Assembly: GCA_937123825.1 (NCBI GenBank)
Contig: CAKZKQ010000658.1
Coordinates: forward strand, 48,001-112,000
Direction: 5' to 3'
Source: an uncultured Pseudomonadota bacterium
GTDB lineage: Bacteria; Myxococcota_A; Bradymonadia; Bradymonadales; GCA-2716585
Length of the DNA stretch: 64,000 bases
The notes under the pieces were generated by a model that had not been told where the DNA came from, made no database searches, and saw only the letters and a program-made list of their open reading frames with translations. Numbering within the stretch: position 1 is the first letter of the stretch; each line of letters begins with the position of its first letter. The translations under genes were made by a program, and so were the position numbers. Below, piece after piece: positions 1 to 12,143 of this stretch.

Positions 1-2846
1 ACAAAGAGACCAACATCGAAGGGGTCGCTTTCGGCGGGGGCGATGCCGTTGGCCCGGGCGATCAAGGTGTAGCCAGCGCCAGCTTGCGCGATGGTCACCA
101 GGTTGAAGCGCGCCGAGCCGTTGATGATGGCCGTGGGGGTTGTCCCCGAGATGGTCGCGCCGGTCGGGTTGTTGCCCAGCGACAGGGTGATCTCCTGCTC
201 AAAGTCGGCAGCGGCGTTTCCAAAGCCATCGACGGCGACCACGGTGATGTCGCTGGAGTTGGCGGCCGCAACAGTGCTGTCGATGGGCTGGACCGCAAAG
301 AGCAACTGCACGGGCGGACCCGCGGTGACCGTGATGGGCTCGCTGATCACAGAAGTCAGCCCTTCGGAGGTCGCCCGCAGCGTGTAGGTGCCCACGCGGT
401 TGATGGAGGTGGCGAAGACCCCCTGCCCGCCCACGGCGTCCACCACCGTGGTGCCCAGCAACTGACCGTCCTCGGGGCCAGAGGCCAACTCAAGCGAGAT
501 TTCACCCGCGCCCAGACCTTCAAGGACGTTGCCAAACTCGTCTTCAAAGCCAACCACCAAAGGCGTGGGGCTGCCGGCCTGGAACTCTTGCGGGGCTTCG
601 ATGTAGCGCAGGCGCGCAGCTGGACCTGCGATGAACCTCAGACGAGCAGCGCCGCTCAAAACGCGCGCCACGCCCTCCGGGTCAATGATCAAATCCAAAA
701 CCACCTCGCCGACCGCCGTGCTGGTGACCTGGAAGCGGGCGTTGCCCTGCAAGTCGGTCACGCGGCTGGGCACGCCGATGCCCGCGCCGGGAGTCTCCGA
801 GGTCGCCAGCACCTCCACCCCCGCGATGGGGTTGTCCTGAACGTCGCGGACCACCACGTCGATGGTGTAGGCGCTGACCGCGTCGGCGGGCAACGCGACC
901 CTGGGGGTGACGTCCACCAACGTGCTGTCGCGGTTGATCTGGTCGGGGTCACCCAGGAAAGTCACCTGCCCCTGGTTCTCCAGCACCGTCTGCGATTCGC
1001 CCGGGTTGATCTGCGCGATGATGTCTTTGACCTCCGCCCGCTCGCTGCGAAGCGTCGTGGTGAAGACGCCGTTGATGTCGGTGGCGCCAAGCGGGGGGCT
1101 GAGCACGTTGCCCTGACCCGTCACGGCCAGCGCCACAAGCTGCCCCGGCAGCCGGTTGCCCTCCACGTCCACCAGCGTCACCGTGATCTCCACCCCGTCT
1201 TCCAGGTTGGCCAGCGCCGTGGGCGCCGAAACCTCCACAGTCGAGGCCTCCTGGTCGATGTCCTGCGCCACGTTGATCGAGAACGGCCCGCTGAAGACCG
1301 GCTCGCCGATGGCCAGCTCAGATTGAGGGTTGTCATTGAAACCAATGCGCATCACCGCATGATCGACCGGCAGCGGGCCACCAAAGGCCTCCTGGAGGTC
1401 GGTGGTCACATCCCAACGGAAGAGCTGGCTGCCAACGTTGCTGGGCATGTTGACCACCGGCGTCTGAGCGTTGATGGTCGCCGGGCGGAAGCTCTCTCCG
1501 CCGTCAAACGACACCTGCACGTCCAGGCTGACCAGGTTTGACTCGGGGTCGTTGATCTCCACCCGAATGTCCGCCGGGTCCGTGGTGATGGCGTCGATGG
1601 GCTCCAGCGTCACCGTGGGGTTCTCGTTGCCGTCCACCTGCACCGGGACAATGGCCTCCACGTCTTCGGCGCCGTCCTGAAGCTGGCGCACCACCACAAA
1701 GCGCAGGTCCACCTCTGGCCTGTCGTTGCCGATGTCCGAACCCATGTCCCACAGCGCCGTGTAGCCGCGCCCGTCGCCCGAGGTCGCCAGCGAGGCCAAC
1801 TCCAGCCCCATCGCCTCCGGCTCATCGTGGGAAATCACGTCTTCAATCCGCATCCGGCGGCTCTCACCGTCGATCAGGTACTCCAAGCGGACCGAGGCGG
1901 TGCCGTCGTCCGGCCCCACCAAGACAAAATCAAGCTGAACGCTGCCGTCGGCGGCGCGCAAAATGCTCCCCGGCGCCGGGCTCAGCGGCAAGATGCTCTC
2001 GCGCGCGTTGCCGCCGTCGTCCACCACGGGCTTGGCAAACGGGCCCACCGTCAAACGCTCCCCGGTGGCCGCTTGAGCGTCGGCCGGGGTCAGCGCGATC
2101 TGGAACGTGTCCCCCAGCGCCGACACATCGCCGCTAAAGTCCCACACCACCGAGTGCGCGGTGCCAGCCCGCGACGTGGCCAAGCCGTTGAGGCTGCTGT
2201 TGATCAAGTTGGGCTCGCCCACCAACACGTCCCGGTCGTTGACCCCATCGACGATCTCCATCGTCACGTTGGCGGCGTCTTCGGTCGAGTCAGAGAGCAC
2301 AAAGTCCAGACGCAAGAGCCCCGAACCGAGCAAGCTCACCTCGGCGTCCCGGATCACCGGCGCGTCGTTGAGCGCCAGGAAGGTGCTGGTGGTCGCCGAC
2401 ACACCCAAGCCCGCCTCACTTTGAGGGGTCACCCGGATCTGCACGTTCCTTGGCCGGTCCAGGTCAGCGGCGGCGTCCCACAAGAAGGTGTGCGTGCGGC
2501 CGCTGCGGCTGGTCTCCAGCGTCGCGGGGTTGGCCTGGTCTGCCCCGCCCGTGGCCTGCTCAAAAGAGCCCGAGTCCGTCGAGAACTCCACCGTCACGTT
2601 GGCCGCTGGGGTCTGGTCGCTCCCTGCGTCCCCACCAAAGTCCCGCAACACAAACGGGATCTCGATGACGCCCTCTTGACCCACCTGACGCCCGCCAAAG
2701 TCGGCCACGATCGAGGCGATCGGCTCCGGGTCGGGGAACTGTGTCACCGTCACCGTCTCTGTCCCGCCGTCATCACCGCCGCAACCTTGCAGCGCCAACA
2801 ACACACACACCACAAGCGCGGCCCACACAGACCTCTGTCCTTTCAT
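1..2846 (-). CDS. Large surface lipoprotein with Ig-like (Big_1-type) domains, 3' end beyond window
   Basis: The frame is open from an ATG at 2846 to the window edge, giving at least 948 residues without a stop. Residues 1-22 are a lipoprotein signal ending in the lipobox LALQGC. About four repeats of roughly 110-130 residues follow, each with a Trp-Asp motif (FLWDAAADL near 122, VVWDFSGDV near 233, ALWDMGSDI near 365, FRWDVTTDL near 477). From about residue 530 onward come domains resembling bacterial Ig-like group 1 (invasin/intimin type), for example ITVTLVDVEGNRLPG and IDVVVRDVQDNPIAG. It is probably anchored in the outer membrane and exposed or periplasmic, with an adhesive or structural role inferred from the fold. 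An in-frame ATG lies three codons upstream at 2855; 2846 was chosen for spacing to a weak GGCGG site. A TATAAT hexamer overlaps the start codon. Confidence 0.8.
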   Translation of the reverse strand, partial: MKGQRSVWAALVVCVLLALQGCGGDDGGTETVTVTQFPDPEPIASIVADFGGRQVGQEGVIEIPFVLRDFGGDAGSDQTPAANVTVEFSTDSGSFEQATGGADQANPATLETSRSGRTHTFLWDAAADLDRPRNVQIRVTPQSEAGLGVSATTSTFLALNDAPVIRDAEVSLLGSGLLRLDFVLSDSTEDAANVTMEIVDGVNDRDVLVGEPNLINSSLNGLATSRAGTAHSVVWDFSGDVSALGDTFQIALTPADAQAATGERLTVGPFAKPVVDDGGNARESILPLSPAPGSILRAADGSVQLDFVLVGPDDGTASVRLEYLIDGESRRMRIEDVISHDEPEAMGLELASLATSGDGRGYTALWDMGSDIGNDRPEVDLRFVVVRQLQDGAEDVEAIVPVQVDGNENPTVTLEPIDAITTDPADIRVEINDPESNLVSLDVQVSFDGGESFRPATINAQTPVVNMPSNVGSQLFRWDVTTDLQEAFGGPLPVDHAVMRIGFNDNPQSELAIGEPVFSGPFSINVAQDIDQEASTVEVSAPTALANLEDGVEITVTLVDVEGNRLPGQLVALAVTGQGNVLSPPLGATDINGVFTTTLRSERAEVKDIIAQINPGESQTVLENQGQVTFLGDPDQINRDSTLVDVTPRVALPADAVSAYTIDVVVRDVQDNPIAGVEVLATSETPGAGIGVPSRVTDLQGNARFQVTSTAVGEVVLDLIIDPEGVARVLSGAARLRFIAGPAARLRYIEAPQEFQAGSPTPLVVGFEDEFGNVLEGLGAGEISLELASGPEDGQLLGTTVVDAVGGQGVFATSINRVGTYTLRATSEGLTSVISEPITVTAGPPVQLLFAVQPIDSTVAAANSSDITVVAVDGFGNAAADFEQEITLSLGNNPTGATISGTTPTAIINGSARFNLVTIAQAGAGYTLIARANGIAPAESDPFDVGLF

Positions 2847-3211
2847 TATACGCATCCGCCGATTGCCTTTGCTGCTCGGCCACAAACATCAAAACACCAC
2901 CGCATGCTCCCAGATGCTTCACCCGGAACCCTGCTGCGGGTCTGACCTTGCGACTCTTGGCTGTCTATTGCTCTCTTTGCGTTCTTTGACCCTTGGACAA
3001 GGATAGCCGTTTTGACCCCAGGCCGCCACGAACCCCTTTGCGCCACTGCCATAACCCCGGCAGCGGTGTGTCAAGGCGCATTGCGCCACACCACCACCGT
3101 CGTCTCAGGTTGCCTCTGTCTAGAAGCAGCGAGCCCCAAAAAGGTCAAGAATAGAAGCCTTAAACCGCCTCAAATCCGACCTCGACTTGTAAATTTTCAA
3201 GCTGGGTTGAT
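2847..3211. other. Intergenic region between SNF2 helicase and surface lipoprotein genes
   Basis: Both neighbours are on the minus strand, so this stretch holds the 3' end of the helicase transcript and the upstream region of the lipoprotein. I see a TATAAT overlapping the lipoprotein start (2845-2850, minus strand) without a good -35 element, and a short palindrome CCTTGGACAAGG at 2991-3002. There is no convincing terminator and no credible small gene. Confidence 0.5.
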
Positions 3212-6535
<3,324 letters not shown>

Positions 6536-6538
6536 AGC

Positions 6539-6817
6539 TCACCCCATCCAAAACCGCACCAACGCCGCCACCACAAGCAGCGCGCCAAAGAACAAGATCC
6601 ACGGCGTCGCCACGCGCCACCACGTCTTGCCGGTCACTTCGCCCCGGCCGCCGTCCGCGCACCGCTGGCACACCACCACCTTCTTGACCGACCCACCTGT
6701 CAATGACCCACAATCGGCGCAGATCAACGCCTGACACGTCGCGCATGGACCCGCCGCAGGGGCGTGGCAGTACACGCAGTAGATGTCATCGGGGTTGAAA
6801 CGGCTCAGGCTGCTCAT
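6539..6817 (-). CDS. Small zinc-finger protein with C-terminal membrane anchor
   Basis: This 92-residue protein has eight cysteines in four CxxC pairs (residues 14/17, 25/28, 33/36 and 50/53), as in a B-box-like double zinc-binding fold. It ends in one hydrophobic segment near residues 72-90 (WILFFGALLVVAALVRFW). The cysteine-rich part therefore probably faces the cytoplasm, anchored by a tail helix. The ATG at 6817 starts this cysteine-rich unit; the open frame extends upstream, but that extension is Arg/Ser-rich with no recognisable domain. The gene sits immediately before the SNF2 gene with only three bases between stop and start, so the two are probably co-expressed. I cannot name a specific function. 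Confidence 0.75.
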   Translation of the reverse strand: MSSLSRFNPDDIYCVYCHAPAAGPCATCQALICADCGSLTGGSVKKVVVCQRCADGGRGEVTGKTWWRVATPWILFFGALLVVAALVRFWMG

Positions 6818-7043
6818 GGCTCTCCTGCACACTTGCGATGCGCAACATATGTGCACCTCTAAGTGAATACGATCAGCGCCCCCAGAACGCAACCCAAACC
6901 CCACACCGCACAAAAATGAACGCAACCGGTGTAAGGAACCGCCACTTCGCGCGTCACACACATGTCTCGGCCGCCTCTGACCCTCCCAAACGCCTGGGGT
7001 TCGCTGCGGCTGCGGCGCCCAACCGCTGACGGAGGTCTTTGCC

Positions 7044-7670
7044 ATGTTCCGCGTTTTGATGCTCGCTGCCCTGATGGTCGCCTTTGCGGCCCCAATGCTC
7101 GCCCCCCACAGCGCCGAGGCCTGCCACAACGGCGTTCGACACCGCGTCGACCCCAACGTCAAGCTGATCACGTCGGCCGAAAAAGCCGCGCGCCGTGGCG
7201 ACTTCGCGCACGCCATCAAAAACCTCAAGCGGCTCGACGCCAACGCTGGCGCCAACCTGCACCGCCGCGCCATGCGCACCCACGCCCTCATCGTCGTGCG
7301 CACCAAAGGCGCCCAGGGCCTGCCGCGCCGCGCGCGCCTCAACAAAAACCTCAAACACCGCGACGCCGCCATCGACTGGGCCATCACCACCCTGCGCAAA
7401 CAACTGGGCCGCACCGACAACGTCACCCTGCGCGCCCACCTGGCCGAAGGGCTCGCCCTGACCACCGACGGCGCCAAAGAAGCCCTCGACATGCTTGAGC
7501 GACTCGACAAAGAGGGCCTCATCGCCGAGCCCCAGACCTACGCCGCGCTGGCCACCCTGCGCCGCGCCCAGGGCAACCAGGCTGGCACCGCCAGCGCCCT
7601 GAAGAAATGCCGCCAGATCGCCGTTGACACCGCCATCTGCGACGCCGTCATCCAAGCCGATGAAGGCTGA
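7044..7670 (+). CDS. Exported TPR-like helical protein
   Basis: The 208-residue product starts at an ATG preceded by GGAGGT at good spacing. Residues 1-26 form a signal peptide with likely cleavage after HSAEA. The rest is Arg/Ala-rich and helical, with tetratricopeptide-like helix pairs (AEKAARRGDFAHAIKNL, EALDMLERLDKEGL, TYAALATLRRAQGN). No enzyme motif is visible. Its stop codon overlaps the start of the cytochrome c gene, so the two are probably an operon and the protein may act in the periplasm with that cytochrome. Function is otherwise unknown. Confidence 0.75.
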   Translation: MFRVLMLAALMVAFAAPMLAPHSAEACHNGVRHRVDPNVKLITSAEKAARRGDFAHAIKNLKRLDANAGANLHRRAMRTHALIVVRTKGAQGLPRRARLNKNLKHRDAAIDWAITTLRKQLGRTDNVTLRAHLAEGLALTTDGAKEALDMLERLDKEGLIAEPQTYAALATLRRAQGNQAGTASALKKCRQIAVDTAICDAVIQADEG

Positions 7671-8922
7671 TCCCACCGCACACAACCGCTGGCGCCTGCT
7701 GACCCTCGGACTCATTGCCCTGGGCTGCGCGGCGTTGGCCTGTGCCCACGGCGGCGACTTCGCGCCGCCGTCGCCCACCACACCCGCGGCCGCCGCCGCG
7801 CAGCCCACCCCACCGTCGCAGCCGCACCCCGGCGCCGCGCTCGCCGTTGCCTACGAATGCAACCGCTGCCACAACATCGACGGCCTCCCCGCCATCCCCA
7901 CCCAAAAACACTGCGTCCGCTGCCACCAGGAGATCCTGGCCGGGACCTTTGACGCCCCCCAAGACGCCCTGGCCGACTGGCAAGCGCGCCTGACCAGCCT
8001 CAACGAAGTCCCCGACCTCTCCGCAGGCACCACCGCCCTCAACCCCCAGTGGGTCCAGAACCTCCTGCTCAACCCACACAAAATCCGCCCCAGGCTCCCC
8101 GCCTCCATGCCCCGGCTCCAAATCACCCCCCAGGACGCCGCCACCATCGCCGACTGGCTCACCCACAAAACCCCAACACCACCCTCCCAAACACCTGGAC
8201 AGCCTCAAAACGGCCGCCGCCTCCTTGACCAACACGGCTGCACCGCCTGCCACCTCTTCTCTGGAGCACCCTCACCAGCCCCCAACGCCGCCGCTCTGGC
8301 AAGCCTCACCCCCGCAGCCATGGTGCGCGGCATGACCATGGCTCCCGACCTCAGACACACCCGTCAGCGCCGCTCCGAGGCCTGGGTCGCCGCCTGGATC
8401 CAACACCCCAACCCCGACTCCGCCATGCCTTCATTCGACATCTCGCCCCAGGACGCTGCTGACATGGCCGCCTGGATCATCCAAACCCCGTTGGCCGAGC
8501 TGCCCAAAGCGACCATCCCACAGCGCCTGCCGCTGCTGGAGCGCAAGGTCGCCTACGAAGAGTTGGAGACAAAGATCTTCAAGAAGGTCTGCTGGCACTG
8601 CCACTCAGACCCCGACTTCGCCGACGGCGACGGCGGCCCAGGGTACACCGGAGGCTTTGGCTTTGTCGGCCGCCAGATCAGCTTCGCCGATCGCTTCTCC
8701 ACCATGGCCGGAGGCCTCACCACCGAAGGCAACCGCCGCAGCCTCCTGCACCGATTGCCCGACGGCACCCCCTGGCTCGTCGCTGCCCTCCTGGCCCGCC
8801 ACGCCGAAGAGGCCGGACAGACCATCCCCGGCCTGCGAGGCATGCCCCTGGGCCTGCCCGCCATCCCCATTGAAGACATTCAACTGCTCGACACCTGGAT
8901 CCACAGCATGCCCACCCCTTAA
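7660..8922 (+). CDS. Multi-heme cytochrome c lipoprotein (four CxxCH motifs)
   Basis: The 420-residue protein contains four c-type heme-binding motifs: CNRCH (about residue 67), CVRCH (85), CTACH (194) and CWHCH (311). The N-terminus is a signal with lipobox-like cysteines (C23 or C28), so it is probably a membrane-anchored periplasmic electron carrier. Between the motifs are sequences typical of class I cytochrome c domains, such as MPRLQITPQDAATIADWL and MPSFDISPQDAADMAAWI, where the Met is a likely axial heme ligand. The ATG at 7660 overlaps the end of the preceding gene by eleven bases. The redox partners cannot be deduced; no oxidase or reductase genes are adjacent. Confidence 0.85.
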   Translation: MKADPTAHNRWRLLTLGLIALGCAALACAHGGDFAPPSPTTPAAAAAQPTPPSQPHPGAALAVAYECNRCHNIDGLPAIPTQKHCVRCHQEILAGTFDAPQDALADWQARLTSLNEVPDLSAGTTALNPQWVQNLLLNPHKIRPRLPASMPRLQITPQDAATIADWLTHKTPTPPSQTPGQPQNGRRLLDQHGCTACHLFSGAPSPAPNAAALASLTPAAMVRGMTMAPDLRHTRQRRSEAWVAAWIQHPNPDSAMPSFDISPQDAADMAAWIIQTPLAELPKATIPQRLPLLERKVAYEELETKIFKKVCWHCHSDPDFADGDGGPGYTGGFGFVGRQISFADRFSTMAGGLTTEGNRRSLLHRLPDGTPWLVAALLARHAEEAGQTIPGLRGMPLGLPAIPIEDIQLLDTWIHSMPTP

Positions 8923-8964
8923 ACTCCCCCACAAACGCAAGATGGATCGGTATGGGAGGAGACA

Positions 8965-9684
8965 ATGGGGGCAATCGATTGGAGCCAGTACACCAACGTG
9001 GTCATTTTGACCGGCGCAGGGGTCTCTGTGGCGTCAGGTTTAAAGCCTTTCAGGGGTCCAGGCGGCATCTGGGAGCAGATGGACCACCCCCTGGAGGAGA
9101 AAACGCTCGACAGTGACCCACAGCTTGTGTGGGAGTTCTTCTCCACCATGCGCAAACAGGCGCTTTCAGCGCTTCCCAACGCCGCCCACCATGCTTTGGC
9201 GAAGATCGAGACGAGTTTTGAGGGCCAATGGACCCTGATCACACAGAATGTGGACGGTTTGCACCAGCGCGCGGGCTCCCTGAACGTCATCGAGCTTCAT
9301 GGAAGCCTCTACAAAGCCAGTTGCCGCGCCTGTCAGGCCCCATTGGATCCGTTGAAGGTGCCCCAAAGCGTTGCATTGCCCGGTTGTGAGGTGTGCGGCG
9401 GTGTCATCAGGCCGGATGTGGTGCTCTTTGGTGAGTATATGCCCGCTGAGCCTGAATGGTTGTCCAAGCGCGCGCTGCGAGACTGCGATCTTTTTGTGGC
9501 GATCGGCACCTCTGGCACCGTCAGCCCTGCCTCAAACTTCGTGCGCGGCGCCAAATACGCTGGCGCGCACACCATCCTGGTCAATCTAGAGCCCATGAAC
9601 CCGCCCAACCCTGCCTTTGACCGCCAGATCATAGGGCGCGCCGAGGACATTCTCCCTCAGTTGCTCGGCGTGGAGGCCCCCTGA
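8965..9684 (+). CDS. Sir2-family NAD-dependent protein deacylase
   Basis: The 239-residue length is normal for bacterial sirtuins. The NAD-binding motif GAGVSVASGLKPFRG lies at residues 18-32, TQNVDGLHQRAG at 94-104, the catalytic His in ELHG at 112, and a zinc site at Cys120/123/141/144. The family removes acyl groups from lysine using NAD, giving nicotinamide and O-acyl-ADP-ribose. The Tyr and Arg that E. coli CobB uses for desuccinylation align with Phe59 and Met62 here, so acetyl-lysine or other neutral acyl groups are the more likely substrates. The 3' end overlaps the convergent hydrolase gene by 28 bases. Confidence 0.93.
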   Translation: MGAIDWSQYTNVVILTGAGVSVASGLKPFRGPGGIWEQMDHPLEEKTLDSDPQLVWEFFSTMRKQALSALPNAAHHALAKIETSFEGQWTLITQNVDGLHQRAGSLNVIELHGSLYKASCRACQAPLDPLKVPQSVALPGCEVCGGVIRPDVVLFGEYMPAEPEWLSKRALRDCDLFVAIGTSGTVSPASNFVRGAKYAGAHTILVNLEPMNPPNPAFDRQIIGRAEDILPQLLGVEAP

Positions 9685-10667
9685 GCTTCAATGTGGGGCC
9701 GCAGCCACGTTGGAACGCGCTCGGCGAGCCAGAAAGAGCACTTCAAGGGGGAGCCTTGAAGGAATCCCACGTGTCCGCCGTGCTCGCTGGCTTCGAGTTC
9801 GACGTGTTTGGACATCTCCGCAGGGGTCGGGAGGATCTCTGGGGTCATAAATGGGTCGTCTTTGGCGTGGATGATGAGGGTGGGGCGCGCGATCTTGTGG
9901 AGATACTGGCAGCCGCTGCTGCGTGTGTAGTAGTCGACGGCGCCATCAAAGCCGTGCAGGGGCGCAGTGACCCGCTCATCGAACTCAAAAATGCTCTCGA
10001 TGGCGTTGAGTTGGCCTTTGGTCAGCGCCTGTGGCCACCCTGACATGCGCCCATCTTTGATCCACGCCTTGTAGCGAGCCTTGAGGGGCTGCAAAAGGTA
10101 CCACTGGTAGAGCTTGGCAAAGCCTTCGCGCATGAATTCGGCGCAAACCTGGAGCCGCAGGGGTGCAGAGACCACCACGGCCGCGCACAAAAGGGCGTCC
10201 TCGCCTTCTTCGCCCATCAATTTGCTCAGCATATTGCCGCCCAGGCTGTATCCAATGGCTGCCAGGGGCACGTTGGGGTGGCGTTGGGCCAGCGTTTTGA
10301 CCAGAAACCGGGGATCTTCGGTTTCGCCCGAGTGGTAGAGCCGCAATTTTCGGTTGAGCACCCCGCTGCAACCCCGGAAATGCATCAACACCCCAGTCCA
10401 ACCCGCGTTGTGGATCGCGCCGAGCATGTCCCGCACGTACCCAGACTCCAAGTTGCCCTCCAGACCGTGGAAAACCACCACAATGGGACGATCTCCACGT
10501 TTGGAGGCGGGGCAGGTCCAGGCAAGGTCTACAAAATCCCCGTCGGGAAGTTCCAGGCGCTCGGGCCAGGTCTTGAGGTTCTGTCCGCGACGGGCAAAAG
10601 ACGCGACAATCGTGTTGACGTGAGGGTTGCGCGCCCAGGCCGGGGGGTCATACGGTCGATGGGTCAT
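9657..10667 (-). CDS. YheT-type alpha/beta hydrolase
   Basis: The 336-residue protein matches the YheT/UPF0017 branch of alpha/beta hydrolases. It has the early PxxxNPHVNTI segment, the oxyanion region VVVFHGLEGN, the family motif MHFRGCSG, and the nucleophile elbow GYSLGGNML. A later Asp region (AKDDPFM) and a His (EHGGHVGF) complete a plausible Ser-Asp-His triad. Members are esterases with poorly known natural substrates. The ATG at 10667 has GGAAGG upstream; the open frame runs on but the extension shows no conservation. It ends convergently inside the Sir2 gene. Confidence 0.88.
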   Translation of the reverse strand: MTHRPYDPPAWARNPHVNTIVASFARRGQNLKTWPERLELPDGDFVDLAWTCPASKRGDRPIVVVFHGLEGNLESGYVRDMLGAIHNAGWTGVLMHFRGCSGVLNRKLRLYHSGETEDPRFLVKTLAQRHPNVPLAAIGYSLGGNMLSKLMGEEGEDALLCAAVVVSAPLRLQVCAEFMREGFAKLYQWYLLQPLKARYKAWIKDGRMSGWPQALTKGQLNAIESIFEFDERVTAPLHGFDGAVDYYTRSSGCQYLHKIARPTLIIHAKDDPFMTPEILPTPAEMSKHVELEASEHGGHVGFLQGSPLKCSFWLAERVPTWLRPHIEAQGASTPSN

Positions 10668-11001
10668 GGTCCGCCTTCCTTGTGTGTTGTGCTCCGGCCC
10701 TTGTCTCAGGCCCACGCCTTTAACGCTGCCTGCGCCCTTCATCAAAGGTCTGCGCAAGCGATGCTTCTGGCGTCATACACAAACTCGCCTTGGACTGGCA
10801 ATGTTGCCGTGCGGCGATTCCAAACGCTTCACAGCGGAGATGTCACCTGGACATGGCCTGATCCCAGCACAGCCAAAGAGGTGTCGGTGGGTTGAACCGT
10901 GGTGGGTTGTCATTGAGAGGATCCATGCAGATGGATGGAGACGCCCGCGTTTTAAAAGCAGCTTCGGTTTTAAGTCCATGACCAAGCAGGAGAGAGTACG
11001 A
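10668..11001. other. Intergenic region between divergent hydrolase and methyltransferase genes
   Basis: This 334-base stretch separates two divergent genes and should contain both promoters. I see no clear sigma-70 or sigma-54 element and no hairpin. The frame of the methyltransferase stays open through it, but the encoded residues look non-conserved. Confidence 0.4.
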
Positions 11002-11568
11002 ATGGCCCAGGCCGACAAGAAGAAGTGGGACGCCAAGTACACTGGCCGTGAAGGCTCGGGTCAGCACGATCCGTGGTTGGACACCATCGCGCACTTGCTG
11101 CCGGACAAGGGTGCGGCGCTCGATGTGGCAGGCGGCGCGGGGCGCAACGCGCTGTGGATGGCCCGGCGCGGTCTTCGGGTCACCTTGACCGACATTTCGA
11201 CAGTGGGAATGGAGATTGCGCTGGGGCAAGCCAGCCGCGAGGGGCTCTCTTTGAGCCTCCTGGCGGCAGATCTGGACTCGGACCCACTTTCAGAAGGGCC
11301 CTGGGATATCGTGATGTGCCTGAATTTTCTCGACAGGCGCCTCTTCGGTGATTTCAAGCGACTTTTGGCCCCTGGAGGGGTGCTGGTCTTCGCTCAACCG
11401 ACGCTCAGCAACCTCCAAAGGCACAAGCACCCCTCCGAACGCTACCTTTTGCAAGACGGCGAGCTGCCGGAACTGGTGCAAGGGCTCGACATACGCCTTT
11501 ATGAAGAGGGGTGGGCGGATTCTGGCCGCTACGAAGCGCGGGTTGTGGCCCGCAAAGGGGAGGATTGA
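11002..11568 (+). CDS. Class I SAM-dependent methyltransferase (TehB-like)
   Basis: The 188-residue protein begins KKKWDAKY, as TehB-type methyltransferases do. It has SAM motif I LDVAGGAGRNALWMARRG near residues 40-57, an acidic strand-2 end VTLTDIS, and motif IV-like DIVMCLNFLDR. It is expected to be a small soluble methyltransferase acting on a small molecule, metalloid or thiol; the substrate is not visible. The ATG at 11002 was chosen because GGAGAG sits about seven bases upstream. An in-frame ATG at 10978 has no comparable site. The next gene starts three bases after its stop, so they form an operon. Confidence 0.85.
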   Translation: MAQADKKKWDAKYTGREGSGQHDPWLDTIAHLLPDKGAALDVAGGAGRNALWMARRGLRVTLTDISTVGMEIALGQASREGLSLSLLAADLDSDPLSEGPWDIVMCLNFLDRRLFGDFKRLLAPGGVLVFAQPTLSNLQRHKHPSERYLLQDGELPELVQGLDIRLYEEGWADSGRYEARVVARKGED

Positions 11569-11571
11569 GCA

Positions 11572-12030
11572 TTGGCATCGCCAGGGTGGAGACTTTATTT
11601 GGATTTTGACGGGGTGTTGAACAACGATCCGTTCCTTCGGCATCAGCGCAACCACCTCGAACCTTCAGAACATGCGCTCTTTGACCCCCAGAACGCCCAA
11701 TGTCTGGACCAACTCTGCCAGCGTCTGCCCGTTTCGAGCATCGTCATCACCAGCACCTGGCGTTCAGGGCGCTCCATCGACGGCTTGAGGTCGCTCATGG
11801 CGGCAGAAGGCGCCTCTTGCGCCGGACTTGTCTGCGGCAAAACGCTCGAAATGTCCTCCAGAACCCAGGAAATCATGGCGCACGTGGCCCAAAACCCCGC
11901 CCACCGTTGGTTTGCGCTGGATGACATGGTCCTTGATGGGCTCCCCACAGGGCGTTTCTACCGCGTTCGCCCCTCCACGGGGCTCACCATCGCCGACTTG
12001 GACGCCATCGAGCGCTTCCTCCTCGCCTGA
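11572..12030 (+). CDS. HAD-like phosphatase domain protein (Swiss-army-knife RNA-repair type)
   Basis: The 152-residue protein has the HAD motif I LDFDGVLNND (Asp11, Asp13) and a motif II-like ITSTWR, followed by a late acidic strand WFALDDMV. This compact pattern matches stand-alone HAD domains related to those in 'Swiss army knife' RNA-repair proteins. Such a protein would be a Mg-dependent phosphatase, possibly on a nucleic acid end or a small molecule; the substrate is inference. The start codon is TTG, supported by GGGGAGG nine bases upstream, and lies three bases after the methyltransferase stop. Confidence 0.78.
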   Translation: MASPGWRLYLDFDGVLNNDPFLRHQRNHLEPSEHALFDPQNAQCLDQLCQRLPVSSIVITSTWRSGRSIDGLRSLMAAEGASCAGLVCGKTLEMSSRTQEIMAHVAQNPAHRWFALDDMVLDGLPTGRFYRVRPSTGLTIADLDAIERFLLA

Positions 12031-12143
12031 ACGTCGCCTTCCGACGCCAAGATCAGCCCCCAAACACCCCTCGGCCAGCCCAAACGCGCTTAACGGCGAG
12101 CAAAAGACGCCCTTGTCTCGCCATTGGGCCAGCTTCGCAGGGC

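Noticed and set aside
84..2945. Long plus-strand open frames opposite the surface lipoprotein
   Set aside because: They are Arg/Gly/His-rich mirror frames of a high-GC gene. The minus strand has a continuous lipoprotein with signal peptide and domain repeats.
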